From Streptomyces sp. NRRL WC-3742 (GTDB taxonomy: Bacteria; Actinomycetota; Actinomycetes; Streptomycetales; Streptomycetaceae): 64,000 bases of DNA. Positions 26,961 to 36,112 of this stretch are shown in pieces; the stretch's first letter is position 1, and the number at the start of each line of letters is the position of its first letter. The position numbers and the translations under genes were made by a program. Below the pieces are notes generated by a model. It was not told where the DNA came from. It was given only the letters and a program-made list of their open reading frames with translations, and searched no databases. The stretch lies in assembly GCF_000720635.1 (NCBI RefSeq), contig NZ_JOCF01000008.1, positions 83,695-147,694 on the forward strand, given 5' to 3'.

Positions 26961-27707
26961 ATGATCGACCTCACCGGCAAGCGCGCCATCGTCACCGGCG
27001 CCGCCTCCGGCATCGGCCGGGCCACCGCCGCCCTGCTGGCCGAACTCGGCGCGTCCGTCCTGCTCGCCGACCTCGACGCCGAGCGCGGCGAGCAGGCCGC
27101 CAAGGAGGTCGGCGGCGTCTTCGCCCGCTGCGACGTCTCCCGGCGCCCCGACTGCGAGCAGGCGGTGCGCAGCGCCGTCGACCACTTCGGCGGCGTGGAC
27201 GTGCTGTTCAACAACGCCGGGATCATCCGCCGCTCCACCGTCACCGAGATCACCGACGAGGACTGGGACCTGGTGATGGCCGTCAACGTCCGCTCGATCA
27301 TGCTGATGAGCGGCCTGGTGGTGCCGCTGATGGCCGCCGCCGGCGGGGGCAGCATCGTCAACACGGGCTCCGGCTGGGGCATCAAGGGCGGCGGCCGGGC
27401 CGTCTCGTACTGCGCCTCCAAGGGCGCCGTCGTCAACATGACCAGGGCGATGGCCATCGACCACGGGCCCGACAACATCCGCGTCAACTGCGTCTGCCCG
27501 GGCGACACCGACACCGGTATGCTCGCCGAGGAGGCCCGCCAACTCGGCGAGAGCCCGGACGCCTTCTACGCCGACGCCGCCGACCGACCGCTCGGCAGGA
27601 TCGGCCGCCCGCGAGACATCGCGCAGACCGTCGCCTTCCTCGCCAGTGACGCCGCCGCCTTCGTCAGCGGGGCGGTCATCCCCGTGGACGGCGCCGGCAC
27701 CGCCTGA
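26961..27707 (+). CDS. SDR-family oxidoreductase
   Basis: The 248-aa product is a classical short-chain dehydrogenase: cofactor motif TGAASGIG (residues 13-20), NNAG near 89-92, serine of the active site in VNTGSGWGIKG, and YCASK with the catalytic tyrosine and lysine. An aspartate after beta-2 (ADLDAERG) favours NAD(H). It is the last enzyme gene of the gcvP-like operon and is followed by a hairpin. Confidence 0.93.
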   Translation: MIDLTGKRAIVTGAASGIGRATAALLAELGASVLLADLDAERGEQAAKEVGGVFARCDVSRRPDCEQAVRSAVDHFGGVDVLFNNAGIIRRSTVTEITDEDWDLVMAVNVRSIMLMSGLVVPLMAAAGGGSIVNTGSGWGIKGGGRAVSYCASKGAVVNMTRAMAIDHGPDNIRVNCVCPGDTDTGMLAEEARQLGESPDAFYADAADRPLGRIGRPRDIAQTVAFLASDAAAFVSGAVIPVDGAGTA

Positions 27708-27714
27708 CACCCAC

Positions 27715-27749
27715 CCGGGGCGCCCGGTCACCAAGGCGCGGCGCCCCGG
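27715..27749 (+). terminator. Terminator-like hairpin after the SDR gene
   Basis: The 10-bp arms ccggggcgcc and ggcgccccgg form a stem with a 15-nt loop. It lies between the SDR gene and the GntR gene, so the regulator probably has its own promoter. A TAGGCT -10-like hexamer at 27754-27759 lies just after it. Confidence 0.55.
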
Positions 27750-27790
27750 CCGGTAGGCTTTCGGACCGAGGAAGAAAGAGGGATGTTCCG

Positions 27791-28444
27791 ATGGCGATCG
27801 AGCGGCGTCCGCTGCGCGAGCAGGTGAAGGACGAGCTCCTGGAGCAGCTCGGCCGTGGCCGGTTCACCCCCGGCGAGTCGATCAACGAGGTGCAGCTCGC
27901 GGAGGAACTGGGCGTCAGCCGTACTCCGCTGCGCGAGGCGCTGATCAGCCTGGAGCGCGAGGGCATCATCACCAGCGAGCGCGGCAAGGGCTTCCGGTTC
28001 GCGCCCACCGGCAAGCAGGAGTTCCGCGACCTCACGGCGATCGTGATCGCCCTGGAGTCGCTGGCGCTGCGCACCTCCGACCCGACGCACCTGTCCGCGA
28101 TCGCGCCCCGGCTGCTCGCCGAGGCCCGCGCCTTCTCCGCCCCGCAGGCGCCGCACGAGACGATAGAGCGCTCCGACGACGCCTGGCACGCGCTGCTGCT
28201 CTCGGGCTGCGCCAACGCCCGGCTGCGCGACATGATCGACTCGCTCAAGCTCACCCTGCACCGCTACGAGCGGGTGGTCGTGGGCGACCACGAGATCCTG
28301 GCGCGGGCCGCCGAGGAGCACGAGCGGATCGCCCAGTGCCTCCTGGAGGGGGACGTGGAGCAGGCCGTCACGGCGCTGGAGGCCAACTGGACCAGTGGCA
28401 TGGAGCGCATCCTGGAGCGGCTCCCCTCCGTCGGCGCGCACTGA
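27791..28444 (+). CDS. GntR-family regulator (FadR/FCD type)
   Basis: The 217-aa product has an N-terminal winged helix (LREQVKDELLEQLGRGRF, then LAEELGVSRTPLREALISLE) and a C-terminal FCD ligand domain with histidines and aspartate (RSDDAWHALLLSG, EHERIAQCLLEGD). FCD regulators sense small organic acids. It follows the gcvP-like operon on the same strand and is the best candidate to bind the TGTATACA palindrome at 22737. Confidence 0.92.
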   Translation: MAIERRPLREQVKDELLEQLGRGRFTPGESINEVQLAEELGVSRTPLREALISLEREGIITSERGKGFRFAPTGKQEFRDLTAIVIALESLALRTSDPTHLSAIAPRLLAEARAFSAPQAPHETIERSDDAWHALLLSGCANARLRDMIDSLKLTLHRYERVVVGDHEILARAAEEHERIAQCLLEGDVEQAVTALEANWTSGMERILERLPSVGAH

Positions 28445-28449
28445 CCCTC

Positions 28450-28538
28450 GCGCGCTGACCCGTCGCACACTGACCTGTCACACCCTGACCTGCCACACAC
28501 CGGCCCGTCGCACCCTGGCCCCTCACGCACCGGCCCTC
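28450..28538 (+). repeat. Six 15-nt imperfect tandem repeats
   Basis: Starting 6 nt after the GntR stop, units of 15 nt begin at 28450, 28465, 28480, 28495, 28510 and 28525. The second unit, gcacactgacctgtc, is close to the consensus. The copies differ by one to five bases. The array lies in an otherwise gene-free gap of 332 nt before the protease gene. It may be regulatory or a decayed coding repeat. Confidence 0.8.
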
Positions 28539-28607
28539 ATCCCGGGCGGTGCCGTTCGCGCACCGACCGTGCGTACCGATCGATTTTCCGACATTTCGTC
28601 AGAAGTC

Positions 28608-28636
28608 TTGTACCGCACGGTCGGTCTCCTCATACT
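28608..28636 (+). promoter_or_regulatory. Promoter of the secreted protease gene, flanked by an inverted repeat
   Basis: A TTGTAC -35 (28608-28613) and a CATACT -10 (28631-28636) are separated by 17 nt. The -35 overlaps gtaccgcacggtcgg (28610-28624), which is the inverse, with a one-base bulge, of ccgaccgtgcgtac starting at 28563. The paired repeat could form an operator or a looped structure in front of the gene. Confidence 0.5.
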
Positions 28637-28776
28637 TCCGGACAGCGCCTGTCAGGAGCAGAACACCTGCCACCGCCTCCCCGACGGCGTCGGCGGGTGC
28701 CCCGCGACGCACCGCCTGACCGCGCCTCACGGCCCCCCGACGCTCAGGGGGCCTTCTCACTCCCAGGAGGAGACCG

Positions 28777-29652
28777 GTGAGGACCAAGCGCCCGACCCCC
28801 CACTCCCGACGCATCCGTCTGCTCGCCGTCACGCTCGGCCTGCTGTCCGCCACCGCGGTCGCCGCGCCGGGCGCCGCGGCCGCACCCGAAAGCCCGTCCG
28901 CCGCCGAGCAGTTGACGGCGGTGGACAACGCCGTCCTCAACGCCCAGGTCGACGGCACCGCGTGGTACGTCGACCAGGCCACCGGCCGCGTCGTGGTGAC
29001 GGTGGACAGCACCGTGAGCCCGTCCGCCGTCACCGGGATCGTCCGCGCCGCCGGCACCGCCGCGCCCAAGCTCACCATCCGTCACGCCCCCGGCCGCTTC
29101 ACCCCGCTGCTCGCCGCCGGCAACGCCATCTACGGCGGCAGCTACCGCTGCTCGCTGGGGTTCAACGTGGTGAGCGGCAGCACCCACTACTTCCTCACCG
29201 CCGGGCACTGCGGCAACGTCGCGAGCACCTGGTACACCGACAAGGCCCACAGCACGCTGATCGGCGCCACCGTCAACTCCAGCTTCCCGGGCACCGACTA
29301 CGCCCTGGTCCGCTACGACAACGCCGCCGTCTCCCACCCGGGCGGCTTCACCTCCGCGCCCAACGCCTACGTCGGCGAGTCCGTCACCCGCACCGGCTCC
29401 ACCTCCGGCACCCACTCCGGCACCGTCACCGGCCTCAACGCCACCGTCCGCTACTCCGGCGGCGGCACCGTCCGCGGTCTGATCCAGACCAACGTCTGCG
29501 CCGAGCCCGGCGACTCCGGCGGCCCGCTGTACGACGGCTCCAAGGCCATCGGCCTCACCTCCGGCGGCAGCGGCGACTGCACGGTGGGCGGCACGACCTT
29601 CTTCCAGCCCGTCAACGCGGCCCTCGCCAAGTACAGGGTGAGCGTCTACTAG
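28777..29652 (+). CDS. Streptogrisin-like S1E serine protease, secreted with propeptide
   Basis: The 291-aa product has a Sec signal (arginine-rich start, then [16 protein letters not shown]), a short pro-region of the alpha-lytic type (residues about 40-108) and a chymotrypsin-fold protease. The triad is His144 in TAGHC, Asp174 in GTDYALV and Ser247 in GDSGGP. The mature part starts near residue 109 ([14 protein letters not shown]), and paired cysteines fit the family's disulfides. GTG 28777 has an aggagga site. It is an extracellular protease of the SGPB/SGPD kind. A terminator hairpin follows. Confidence 0.95.
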   Translation: MRTKRPTPHSRRIRLLAVTLGLLSATAVAAPGAAAAPESPSAAEQLTAVDNAVLNAQVDGTAWYVDQATGRVVVTVDSTVSPSAVTGIVRAAGTAAPKLTIRHAPGRFTPLLAAGNAIYGGSYRCSLGFNVVSGSTHYFLTAGHCGNVASTWYTDKAHSTLIGATVNSSFPGTDYALVRYDNAAVSHPGGFTSAPNAYVGESVTRTGSTSGTHSGTVTGLNATVRYSGGGTVRGLIQTNVCAEPGDSGGPLYDGSKAIGLTSGGSGDCTVGGTTFFQPVNAALAKYRVSVY

Positions 29653-29668
29653 CCCGGGCGCGCCCCTC

Positions 29669-29714
29669 AAGGCCGTCCTCCCCGGAAGCCGTGTCTTCCG
29701 AGGAGGACGGCCTT
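29669..29714 (+). terminator. Terminator after the protease gene
   Basis: Arms aaggccgtcctcc and ggaggacggcctt form a perfect 13-bp outer stem; ggaag and cttcc extend it inside. Six bases later comes gttt. It lies 17 nt after the stop codon. Confidence 0.85.
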
Positions 29715-29730
29715 CCGTTTGTGGATCCCG

Positions 29731-29875
29731 ACAGGACTTGAATCCTTCAGTCCTGTGACCTGCACCATCATCCTCGTGCGTTCACAGGAGTACGCCCTTG
29801 GCTTCAGGAATATAACGAATGAGTCCGAGATGATCTCTCATTGAATTTACTTCTTGACTGCATCAGGCGGATGCA
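29731..29875 (+). promoter_or_regulatory. AT-rich control region upstream of the xylose-type ABC operon
   Basis: The 282-bp gap before the binding-protein gene is unusually AT-rich and holds three inverted repeats. They are acaggact/agtcctgt with a 10-nt loop (29731-29756), aatgag/ctcatt with a 13-nt spacer (29818-29842), and tgcatc/gatgca with a 5-nt loop (29859-29875). Two ttgact hexamers stand at 29854 and 29878. The 6-13-6 repeat has the same geometry as the ROK operator at 34438. I could not fix the promoter. Confidence 0.45.
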
Positions 29876-29934
29876 GGTTGACTCCCTTCCACTCCGCCGC
29901 ACCGTCGCGGCGACGTCAGGGAGGCACCCCCAAC

Positions 29935-31029
29935 ATGAACGCAACGATGCGTCGCGCCGTTATCGCCACCGCGGCCGTCTCGATGGCCCTGTCCATGGCC
30001 GCGTGCGGCAAGGCCGGCAGCGACAAGAAGGACTCCGCCGCCTCCGGCGACACCAAGTCCATCGGCCTGCTGCTGCCCGAGAACGCGTCCTCCTCGCGCT
30101 ACGAGTCGTTCGACCGCCCGTTCATCGAGGCCAAGGTCAAGAGCCTGTGCGCCGACTGCAAGGTGCTCTACAACAACGCCGAGGGCAGCGCCGCCAAGCA
30201 GAAGCAGCAGTTCGACACCCTGATCGCCCAGGGCGTGAAGGTGATCGTCCTGGACGCCTTCGACGCGACCTCCACCCAGTCCTGGGTCAAGGAGGCCGCC
30301 GCCAAGGGCGTCAAGGTCGTCGCCTACGACCGCCTGGCCACCGGCCCGGTCGCCGCCTACGTCTCGTTCGACAACGAGAAGGTCGGCGAACTCCAGGGCC
30401 AGGCCCTGGTCGACGCCCTCGGCGCCAAGGCGTCCGACGCCAACGTCGTCATGATCAACGGCGACGACGCGGACCCGAACGCCGGCCAGTTCAAGGCCGG
30501 TGCGCACAAGGTCCTCGACGGCAAGGTCAAGAAGGTCGTCTACGAGCAGTCCGGCGAGTGGAAGCCCACCGTGGCCGGCCAGAAGATCGGCGCCGCGATC
30601 ACCCAGCTCGGCAAGGACGGCTTCCAGGCCGTCTACTCCGCCAACGACGGCATGGCCGGCGCGATCATCACCCAGCTCCAGGGCGCGGGCGTCAAGGTCC
30701 CGGTCGGCGGCCAGGACGCGGGCCTCGACGCCGTCCAGCGGATCGTCAACGGCGACCAGGCGTACACCATCTACAAGGCGTACCGCCCGCTGGCCGACAA
30801 CGCCGCCGAGCTGGCCGTCGACCTGCTGCAGGGCAAGGACGTCAAGTCCGTGGCCACCGCCAGCGCCGACAGCGCCACCGACAAGGGCATCCCGGCCAAG
30901 CTCCTCGACCCCAAGATCGTCACCAAGGACAACATCAAGGACACCGTCGTCGCCGACGGCCTCTACAAGGCGTCCGACATCTGCACCGCCGACTACGCCG
31001 CCGGCTGCGGCGCCCTCGGCCTCAAGTAG
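29935..31029 (+). CDS. Xylose-type sugar-binding lipoprotein
   Basis: The 364-aa product is a periplasmic-binding-protein-like lipoprotein with lipobox cysteine at residue 24 (MAACG). The motifs SIGLLLPENASSSRYESFDR, FDTLIAQGVKVIVLDAFD and VAAYVSFDNEKVGELQG are of the XylF branch of ribose/xylose-binding proteins. ATG 29935 has a gggaggcac site. It is the first gene of a three-gene importer. The sugar is inferred only from family resemblance and from the nearby ROK regulator. Confidence 0.9.
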   Translation: MNATMRRAVIATAAVSMALSMAACGKAGSDKKDSAASGDTKSIGLLLPENASSSRYESFDRPFIEAKVKSLCADCKVLYNNAEGSAAKQKQQFDTLIAQGVKVIVLDAFDATSTQSWVKEAAAKGVKVVAYDRLATGPVAAYVSFDNEKVGELQGQALVDALGAKASDANVVMINGDDADPNAGQFKAGAHKVLDGKVKKVVYEQSGEWKPTVAGQKIGAAITQLGKDGFQAVYSANDGMAGAIITQLQGAGVKVPVGGQDAGLDAVQRIVNGDQAYTIYKAYRPLADNAAELAVDLLQGKDVKSVATASADSATDKGIPAKLLDPKIVTKDNIKDTVVADGLYKASDICTADYAAGCGALGLK

Positions 31030-31197
31030 CGCGCGCGGGCGGCGCTCCCCGGCCCCCGGGGAGGCACCGCCCCGCCCTCACACCCTTTTCGACGCACACC
31101 CTTTTCGACAGACACCCGCCCGCCCCGCCCGGCGCGCGGGCGGACCCGGGCGCCACCCCACCATCACGGCGCACCCGGGAAGAAGGAGCTGGTTCAC

Positions 31198-31973
<776 letters not shown>

Positions 31974-31977
<4 letters not shown>

Positions 31978-33224
31978 CCACCGACCAGAGCACCCCGCCC
32001 GCCCAGGCGGTCGACCCCCGCCTCCTCGTCCGCGAGTCCGGCATGGCCGGCTACGTCGCCGAGTTCAAGCGGAAGATGAGGAACGGCGACCTCGGCTCCG
32101 TGCCCGTGGTCCTCGGCCTGATCCTCATCGGCGCCATCTTCCAGGGCGTCACCGGCGACTTCCTCAACGCCGACAACATCACCCACATCACCCAGTGGAT
32201 CGCCGGCCCCGGACTGATCGCCGTCGGCGTCGTCTTCGTGCTCCTCCTCGGGGAGATCGACCTCTCCCTCGGCTCCGTCGCCGGCGCCTCCGCCGCGATC
32301 GCCGCGAGCCTGTCCGCGCGCTCCGGCTACAACGAGTGGCTCTCCTGCCTCATCGCGATCGGCGCCGCCGTAGCCATCGGCGCCCTGCACGGCTTCTTCT
32401 TCGCCAAGATCGGCGTCCCCGCCTTCGTCGTCACCCTCGCGGGCCTGCTCGCCTGGAGCGGCCTGCAGCAGTTCGTCCTCGGCGACAAGGGCACCGCCAA
32501 CGTCGTGCACGACGGCGTCCTGGCCAACCTCGACTCGTACTTCCTCGGCGACGGCGACATCGCCTACACCTGGGGCCTCGCCATCCTCAGCACCGCGCTG
32601 TACGCCGCCGGGCAGATCCTCGACGCCCGCCGCCGCGGCGCCGCCGGCCTCGCCGCGCGGCCCATGGGCGAGATCGCCCTGCGCACCGGCGTCCTGGCCG
32701 TCATCGCGCTGACCGCCGCCTACATGCTCAACCAGGACAGCGGCCTGCCGCTGCCCCTGCTCATCTTCCTGGCCGTCGTGGTCGTCACGGACTTCGTGCT
32801 GCGCCGCACCGGCTACGGCCGGCAGATCTTCGCGGTCGGCGGCGGCGTGGAGGCGGCCCGCCGCGCGGGCATCAACGTCGCCTGGGTCCGCATCTCCGTC
32901 TTCATGATCTCCGCCGGGATGGCGGCCCTGGGCGGCCTCTTCTACGCCTCCCAGCAGGGCTCCGCCGACAAGATCCTCGGCGGCGGCAACGTCCTGATGA
33001 ACTCCATCGCGGCGGCCGTCATCGGCGGCACCAGCCTCTTCGGCGGCCGCGGCAAGACCTGGTCCGCCCTGCTGGGCATCCTGGTGATCCAGAGCATCAC
33101 CACGGGCCTGGACATGGTCCACGTCAGCCAGGCCATCCAGTACATGATCACCGGCGCCGTCCTCCTCGCCGCCGTCGTCCTGGACTCCGTCTCCCGCCGC
33201 ACCCGCAAGACCGCCACCCGCTGA
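31974..33224 (+). CDS. Sugar ABC transporter permease, XylH type
   Basis: The 416-aa product has about ten transmembrane segments and the CUT2 permease marks GEIDLSLGSVAGASAAI, NAPAFVVTL-like VPAFVVTLAGLL and AVIGGTSLFGGRGKTW. With the upstream binding protein and ATPase it completes a xylose-type importer. A strong hairpin follows. Confidence 0.94.
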
Positions 33225-33258
33225 CCGTCCCCGCACCCTCACCCGGCCCGCACCACCC

Positions 33259-33290
33259 GGCCCGGCGCCCACCCCCGTGGGCGCCGGGCC
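33259..33290. terminator. Bidirectional terminator between the permease and ROK genes
   Basis: Arms ggcccggcgcccac and gtgggcgccgggcc form a perfect 14-bp stem with a cccc loop between two convergent genes. There is no long T-run. Confidence 0.75.
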
Positions 33291-33325
33291 GTTCGTGCGT
33301 CACGAAGCCGGAATCCGGCGGCGCC

Positions 33326-34402
33326 TCACAGGAACAGCCTGCCGAGGGCGAGGGCCGCCGCACCCCTGGGGATCGCCAGGCGGGAGGCGCGGGTGAGGGT
33401 GACGGCCTGCCAGTGCGGGTCGGGGATGCGGGTGGCGAGTTCCTCGCGGATGGCGGCCTCGAACGGCTCGGGGTCGTCGAGCAGTGCCGCGCCGCCGAGG
33501 CTGATCTCCTCGACGTCGAGCAGGCGCGCCAGGTTGGCGACGGCGATGCCCAGTGCCCGGGCGGCCTCGTCCGTACGGCCGTCCCGCAGGGCCGCCAGGC
33601 AGACCGCTTCCAGGCAGCCGCGCGCGCCGCAGGCGCAGCGCGGGCCGGCGGGGTCGATGCACTGGTGGCCGAACTCACCCGCGTTGGTGCGGGCGCCCCG
33701 GTGGACGCGTCCGCCGAGGACCAGGCCCGCTCCGACGCCGTCGCCGACGTAGACGAACGCCCGATCGTCCGGCCCGGGGCTTCTCAGGACGCCCGCGGTG
33801 GTGTTCTTCTCCACGATCACGGGCAGGTCGGTGCGGCGTTCCATCTCCTCGCGCAGGCGCAGCCCGTGCCAGCGGGGCATCCCGGTGACCTGGTGGAGCA
33901 CTCCGTCCCGCGCGTCGAGGGGTCCCGGGCAGGCGACTCCCAGCCCGAGGACGCGTTCGTCGCCGGAGCCGGCGATCAGCTCGTGGACCATGGCCGCGAG
34001 CCGGTCCAGGACGGCGCCCGGTTCGGCGTCGGGGTCGACGGCCGTCTCGGCCTCGGCGGTGACGGCGCCGGTGAGGTCCACCTGGATCAGCCGCAGCTCA
34101 CCGCGCCCGAGCTGGGCGCCGAACGCGAACCGTGCCCGGGGCACGAGCCGCAGCAGCGTGCGCGGCTTGCCCGTCTGCCCGGCGACGCGCTCGCGCCCGG
34201 CTTCCGTGAGCAGGCCGTCCTCGAGCAGCCGTCCCGTGATCTTGCTGATCGCCTGGGCGGTGAGCCGCGTCCGCTCGGCGAGCTCGACCCGGCTGATGCC
34301 GGTCCCGGCGTGGGCGCGGACGGCGCTCAGCACGGCGGCGTCGTTGCGGTCGCGCAGAAGCGAGAGGTTGCGGACGGGGTGCAGGGCGGGATCGGTCGTC
34401 AC
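33326..34402 (-). CDS. ROK-family transcriptional repressor (XylR/NagC-like)
   Basis: The 358-aa product has an N-terminal winged helix (SRVELAERTRLTAQAISKIT) and a ROK sugar-kinase-like domain. The zinc motif CACGARGCLEA is intact. DNA-binding ROK proteins sense sugars or sugar phosphates. It is convergent with the xylose-type importer and divergent from the Gfo/Idh gene, and a 6-13-6 inverted repeat lies in its own promoter. It probably controls both neighbours. Confidence 0.93.
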   Translation of the reverse strand: MTTDPALHPVRNLSLLRDRNDAAVLSAVRAHAGTGISRVELAERTRLTAQAISKITGRLLEDGLLTEAGRERVAGQTGKPRTLLRLVPRARFAFGAQLGRGELRLIQVDLTGAVTAEAETAVDPDAEPGAVLDRLAAMVHELIAGSGDERVLGLGVACPGPLDARDGVLHQVTGMPRWHGLRLREEMERRTDLPVIVEKNTTAGVLRSPGPDDRAFVYVGDGVGAGLVLGGRVHRGARTNAGEFGHQCIDPAGPRCACGARGCLEAVCLAALRDGRTDEAARALGIAVANLARLLDVEEISLGGAALLDDPEPFEAAIREELATRIPDPHWQAVTLTRASRLAIPRGAAALALGRLFL

Positions 34403-34437
34403 CGCTCGATTATCAGCCCCCCGTCGAGGGGCTTGCG

Positions 34438-34462
34438 AGTTAATCCACGCTGTTGTTTAACT
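34438..34462. promoter_or_regulatory. Likely ROK operator
   Basis: The inverted repeat agttaa and ttaact is separated by 13 nt and lies in the 67-bp gap between the divergent ROK and Gfo/Idh genes. TTAA-rich half-sites are usual for ROK regulators. It would cover the start region of both transcripts. Confidence 0.65.
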
Positions 34463-34469
34463 AGGTCGC

Positions 34470-35531
34470 ATGAACCTTCCGCAGCTCAACGTGGGCCTCA
34501 TCGGCTACGGCATCGCCGGCGCGGTCTTCCACGCTCCCCTGATCAGCACCACGCCGGGCCTGCGCCTCGCGGCGATCGTCACGTCCGACCCCGCGCGCCG
34601 GGCGCAGGCGGCCGGGCAGCACCCGCAGGCGGCGCTGCTCGCGGACGCGGACGCCCTGTGGGCCGCCGCGCCGGGCCTCGGACTGGACCTGATCGTGGTC
34701 GCCTCCCCCAATCGCACCCACGTCCCGCTCGCCACCGCCGCCCTGGGCGCGGGCCTGCCGGTCGTGGTCGACAAGCCGCTGGCCGCCACCGCCGCCGAGG
34801 GCGAGCGGCTGGCCGACCTCGCCGCGAGCGAGGGGCTGCTGTTCAGCGTGTTCCAGAACCGGCGCTGGGACGGGGACTTCCGCACCGTCCGCAAGCTGGT
34901 GGGCGAGGGCCGGCTCGGCCGGGTCAACCGGTTCGAGTCCCGCTTCGAGCGCTGGCGCCCGCAGCTGAAGGGCACCTGGCGCGAGCTGGGCGACCCGGCG
35001 GAGGCCGGCGGCGTGCTCTACGACCTCGGCGCGCACCTGGTCGACCAGGCGCTCGTCCTCTTCGGCCCGGCCACGCGGGTCTACGCCGAGCTGGACCTGC
35101 GCCGCGACGGCTCCGAGGCGGACGACGACAGCTTCGTCGCCCTCACCCACGCCGACGGCACCCGCTCCCACCTGTGGATGAGCGCCACCGCCGGCGATCC
35201 GGGCCCGCGCTTCCGGGTCCTGGGCTCCCGGGGCGCCTACGTCACCCACGGTCTGGACGGCCAGGAGGACGCGCTGCGCGCGGGCCGCACTCCCGCCGAC
35301 CCGGACTGGGGCCTCTCCCCCCGTGACCACTGGGGCGAGCTGCGCGCCGGGGAGACCGCCGAGCCGGTGGAGACGCTGCCCGGCACGTACCAGGACTACT
35401 ACGCGGGCCTGGTGCAGGCCCTGCGCGGTGAGGGCCCCGTCCCGGTCGACCCCCACGACGCCGTCGAGGCCCTGCGCGTCCTGGAGGCGGCCCAGCGCTC
35501 CGCCCGTACCGGAGAGACGGTGGCGCTGTGA
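34470..35531 (+). CDS. Gfo/Idh/MocA-family oxidoreductase
   Basis: The 353-aa product has a Rossmann start (VGLIGYGIAGAVFHAPLI), the EKP-type loop in the form VVDKPLA near residue 105, and the second-domain motif GGVLYDLGAHLVDQAL containing the catalytic histidine. Enzymes of this family oxidise or reduce sugars and inositols with NAD(P). It is divergent from the ROK gene and coupled to the UPF0303 gene. The substrate is probably the imported sugar. Confidence 0.93.
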   Translation: MNLPQLNVGLIGYGIAGAVFHAPLISTTPGLRLAAIVTSDPARRAQAAGQHPQAALLADADALWAAAPGLGLDLIVVASPNRTHVPLATAALGAGLPVVVDKPLAATAAEGERLADLAASEGLLFSVFQNRRWDGDFRTVRKLVGEGRLGRVNRFESRFERWRPQLKGTWRELGDPAEAGGVLYDLGAHLVDQALVLFGPATRVYAELDLRRDGSEADDDSFVALTHADGTRSHLWMSATAGDPGPRFRVLGSRGAYVTHGLDGQEDALRAGRTPADPDWGLSPRDHWGELRAGETAEPVETLPGTYQDYYAGLVQALRGEGPVPVDPHDAVEALRVLEAAQRSARTGETVAL

Positions 35532-35986
35532 CCCCGGCCATCGCCGAGCTGGAGCGCCAGCAGGAGTTGTTGCGGTTCCCGTCCTTCGACCTGGACGACG
35601 CCTGGCGGCTGGGCCTGCTGATCGTCACCGTGGCCCGCGAGCGCGGCCTCGCGGTGGCCGTCGACATCCGCCACGGCGAGCAGCAGGCGTTCCACGCCTC
35701 CCTGCCGGGCACGAGCCCGGACAACGACGACTGGATCCGCCGCAAGTCGGCTGTGGTGCGGCGCTTCGGCGAAGCCTCGTACCTGGTCGGCGAGCGCTAC
35801 CGGGCCGAGGGGCGGGCCTTCGACCTCGACCCGACGCGCTATGCCGCGCACGGCGGGTCCTTCCCGCTGCTGGTTCGCGGCACGGGCCCGGTGGGGACGG
35901 TCACCGTCTCCGGGCTGCCGCAGCTGGAGGACCACCAGCTGGTGACGGAGTGTCTGGCCCGATTCCTCGCCGGGAGCGAGTCCTGA
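35528..35986 (+). CDS. UPF0303 family protein (heme-degrading-domain-like)
   Basis: The 152-aa product belongs to the UPF0303/DUF336-like group: AWRLGLLIVTVARERGLAVAVDI at the start, the central PDNDDWIRRKSAVVRRFG and SGLPQLEDHQLVTECL at the end. The function of the family is not settled, though it is often found beside sugar dehydrogenases. Its GTG overlaps the stop of the Gfo/Idh gene (GTGA). A long perfect hairpin follows. Confidence 0.88.
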   Translation: MTPAIAELERQQELLRFPSFDLDDAWRLGLLIVTVARERGLAVAVDIRHGEQQAFHASLPGTSPDNDDWIRRKSAVVRRFGEASYLVGERYRAEGRAFDLDPTRYAAHGGSFPLLVRGTGPVGTVTVSGLPQLEDHQLVTECLARFLAGSES

Positions 35987-36034
35987 CGCCGGGCGCCTCC
36001 GGCTGATCTCGCCGGGAGGAGTGGCCCGGCGGCC

Positions 36035-36082
36035 ACTACGGAAGTAGTGCCACTACTCGCGTAGTGGCACTACTTCCGTAGT
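36035..36082. terminator. Perfect 22-bp hairpin between convergent genes
   Basis: The arms 36035-36056 and 36061-36082 pair without mismatch around a tcgc loop. Each arm also contains a smaller inverted repeat (actac/gtagt around ggaa), so the element holds four related half-sites. It sits between the convergent UPF0303 and MFS genes and probably ends both transcripts. It has no T-run. Confidence 0.7.
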
Positions 36083-36112
36083 TCCGGGGGTCGTACGGGC
36101 CCCCGGCCCCGC

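Noticed and set aside
29731..29790. tRNA-like stretch before the xylose-type operon
   Set aside because: gacttgaat with nearby stems recalls a T-arm in reverse, but the loop is too long and the acceptor and anticodon stems do not form.
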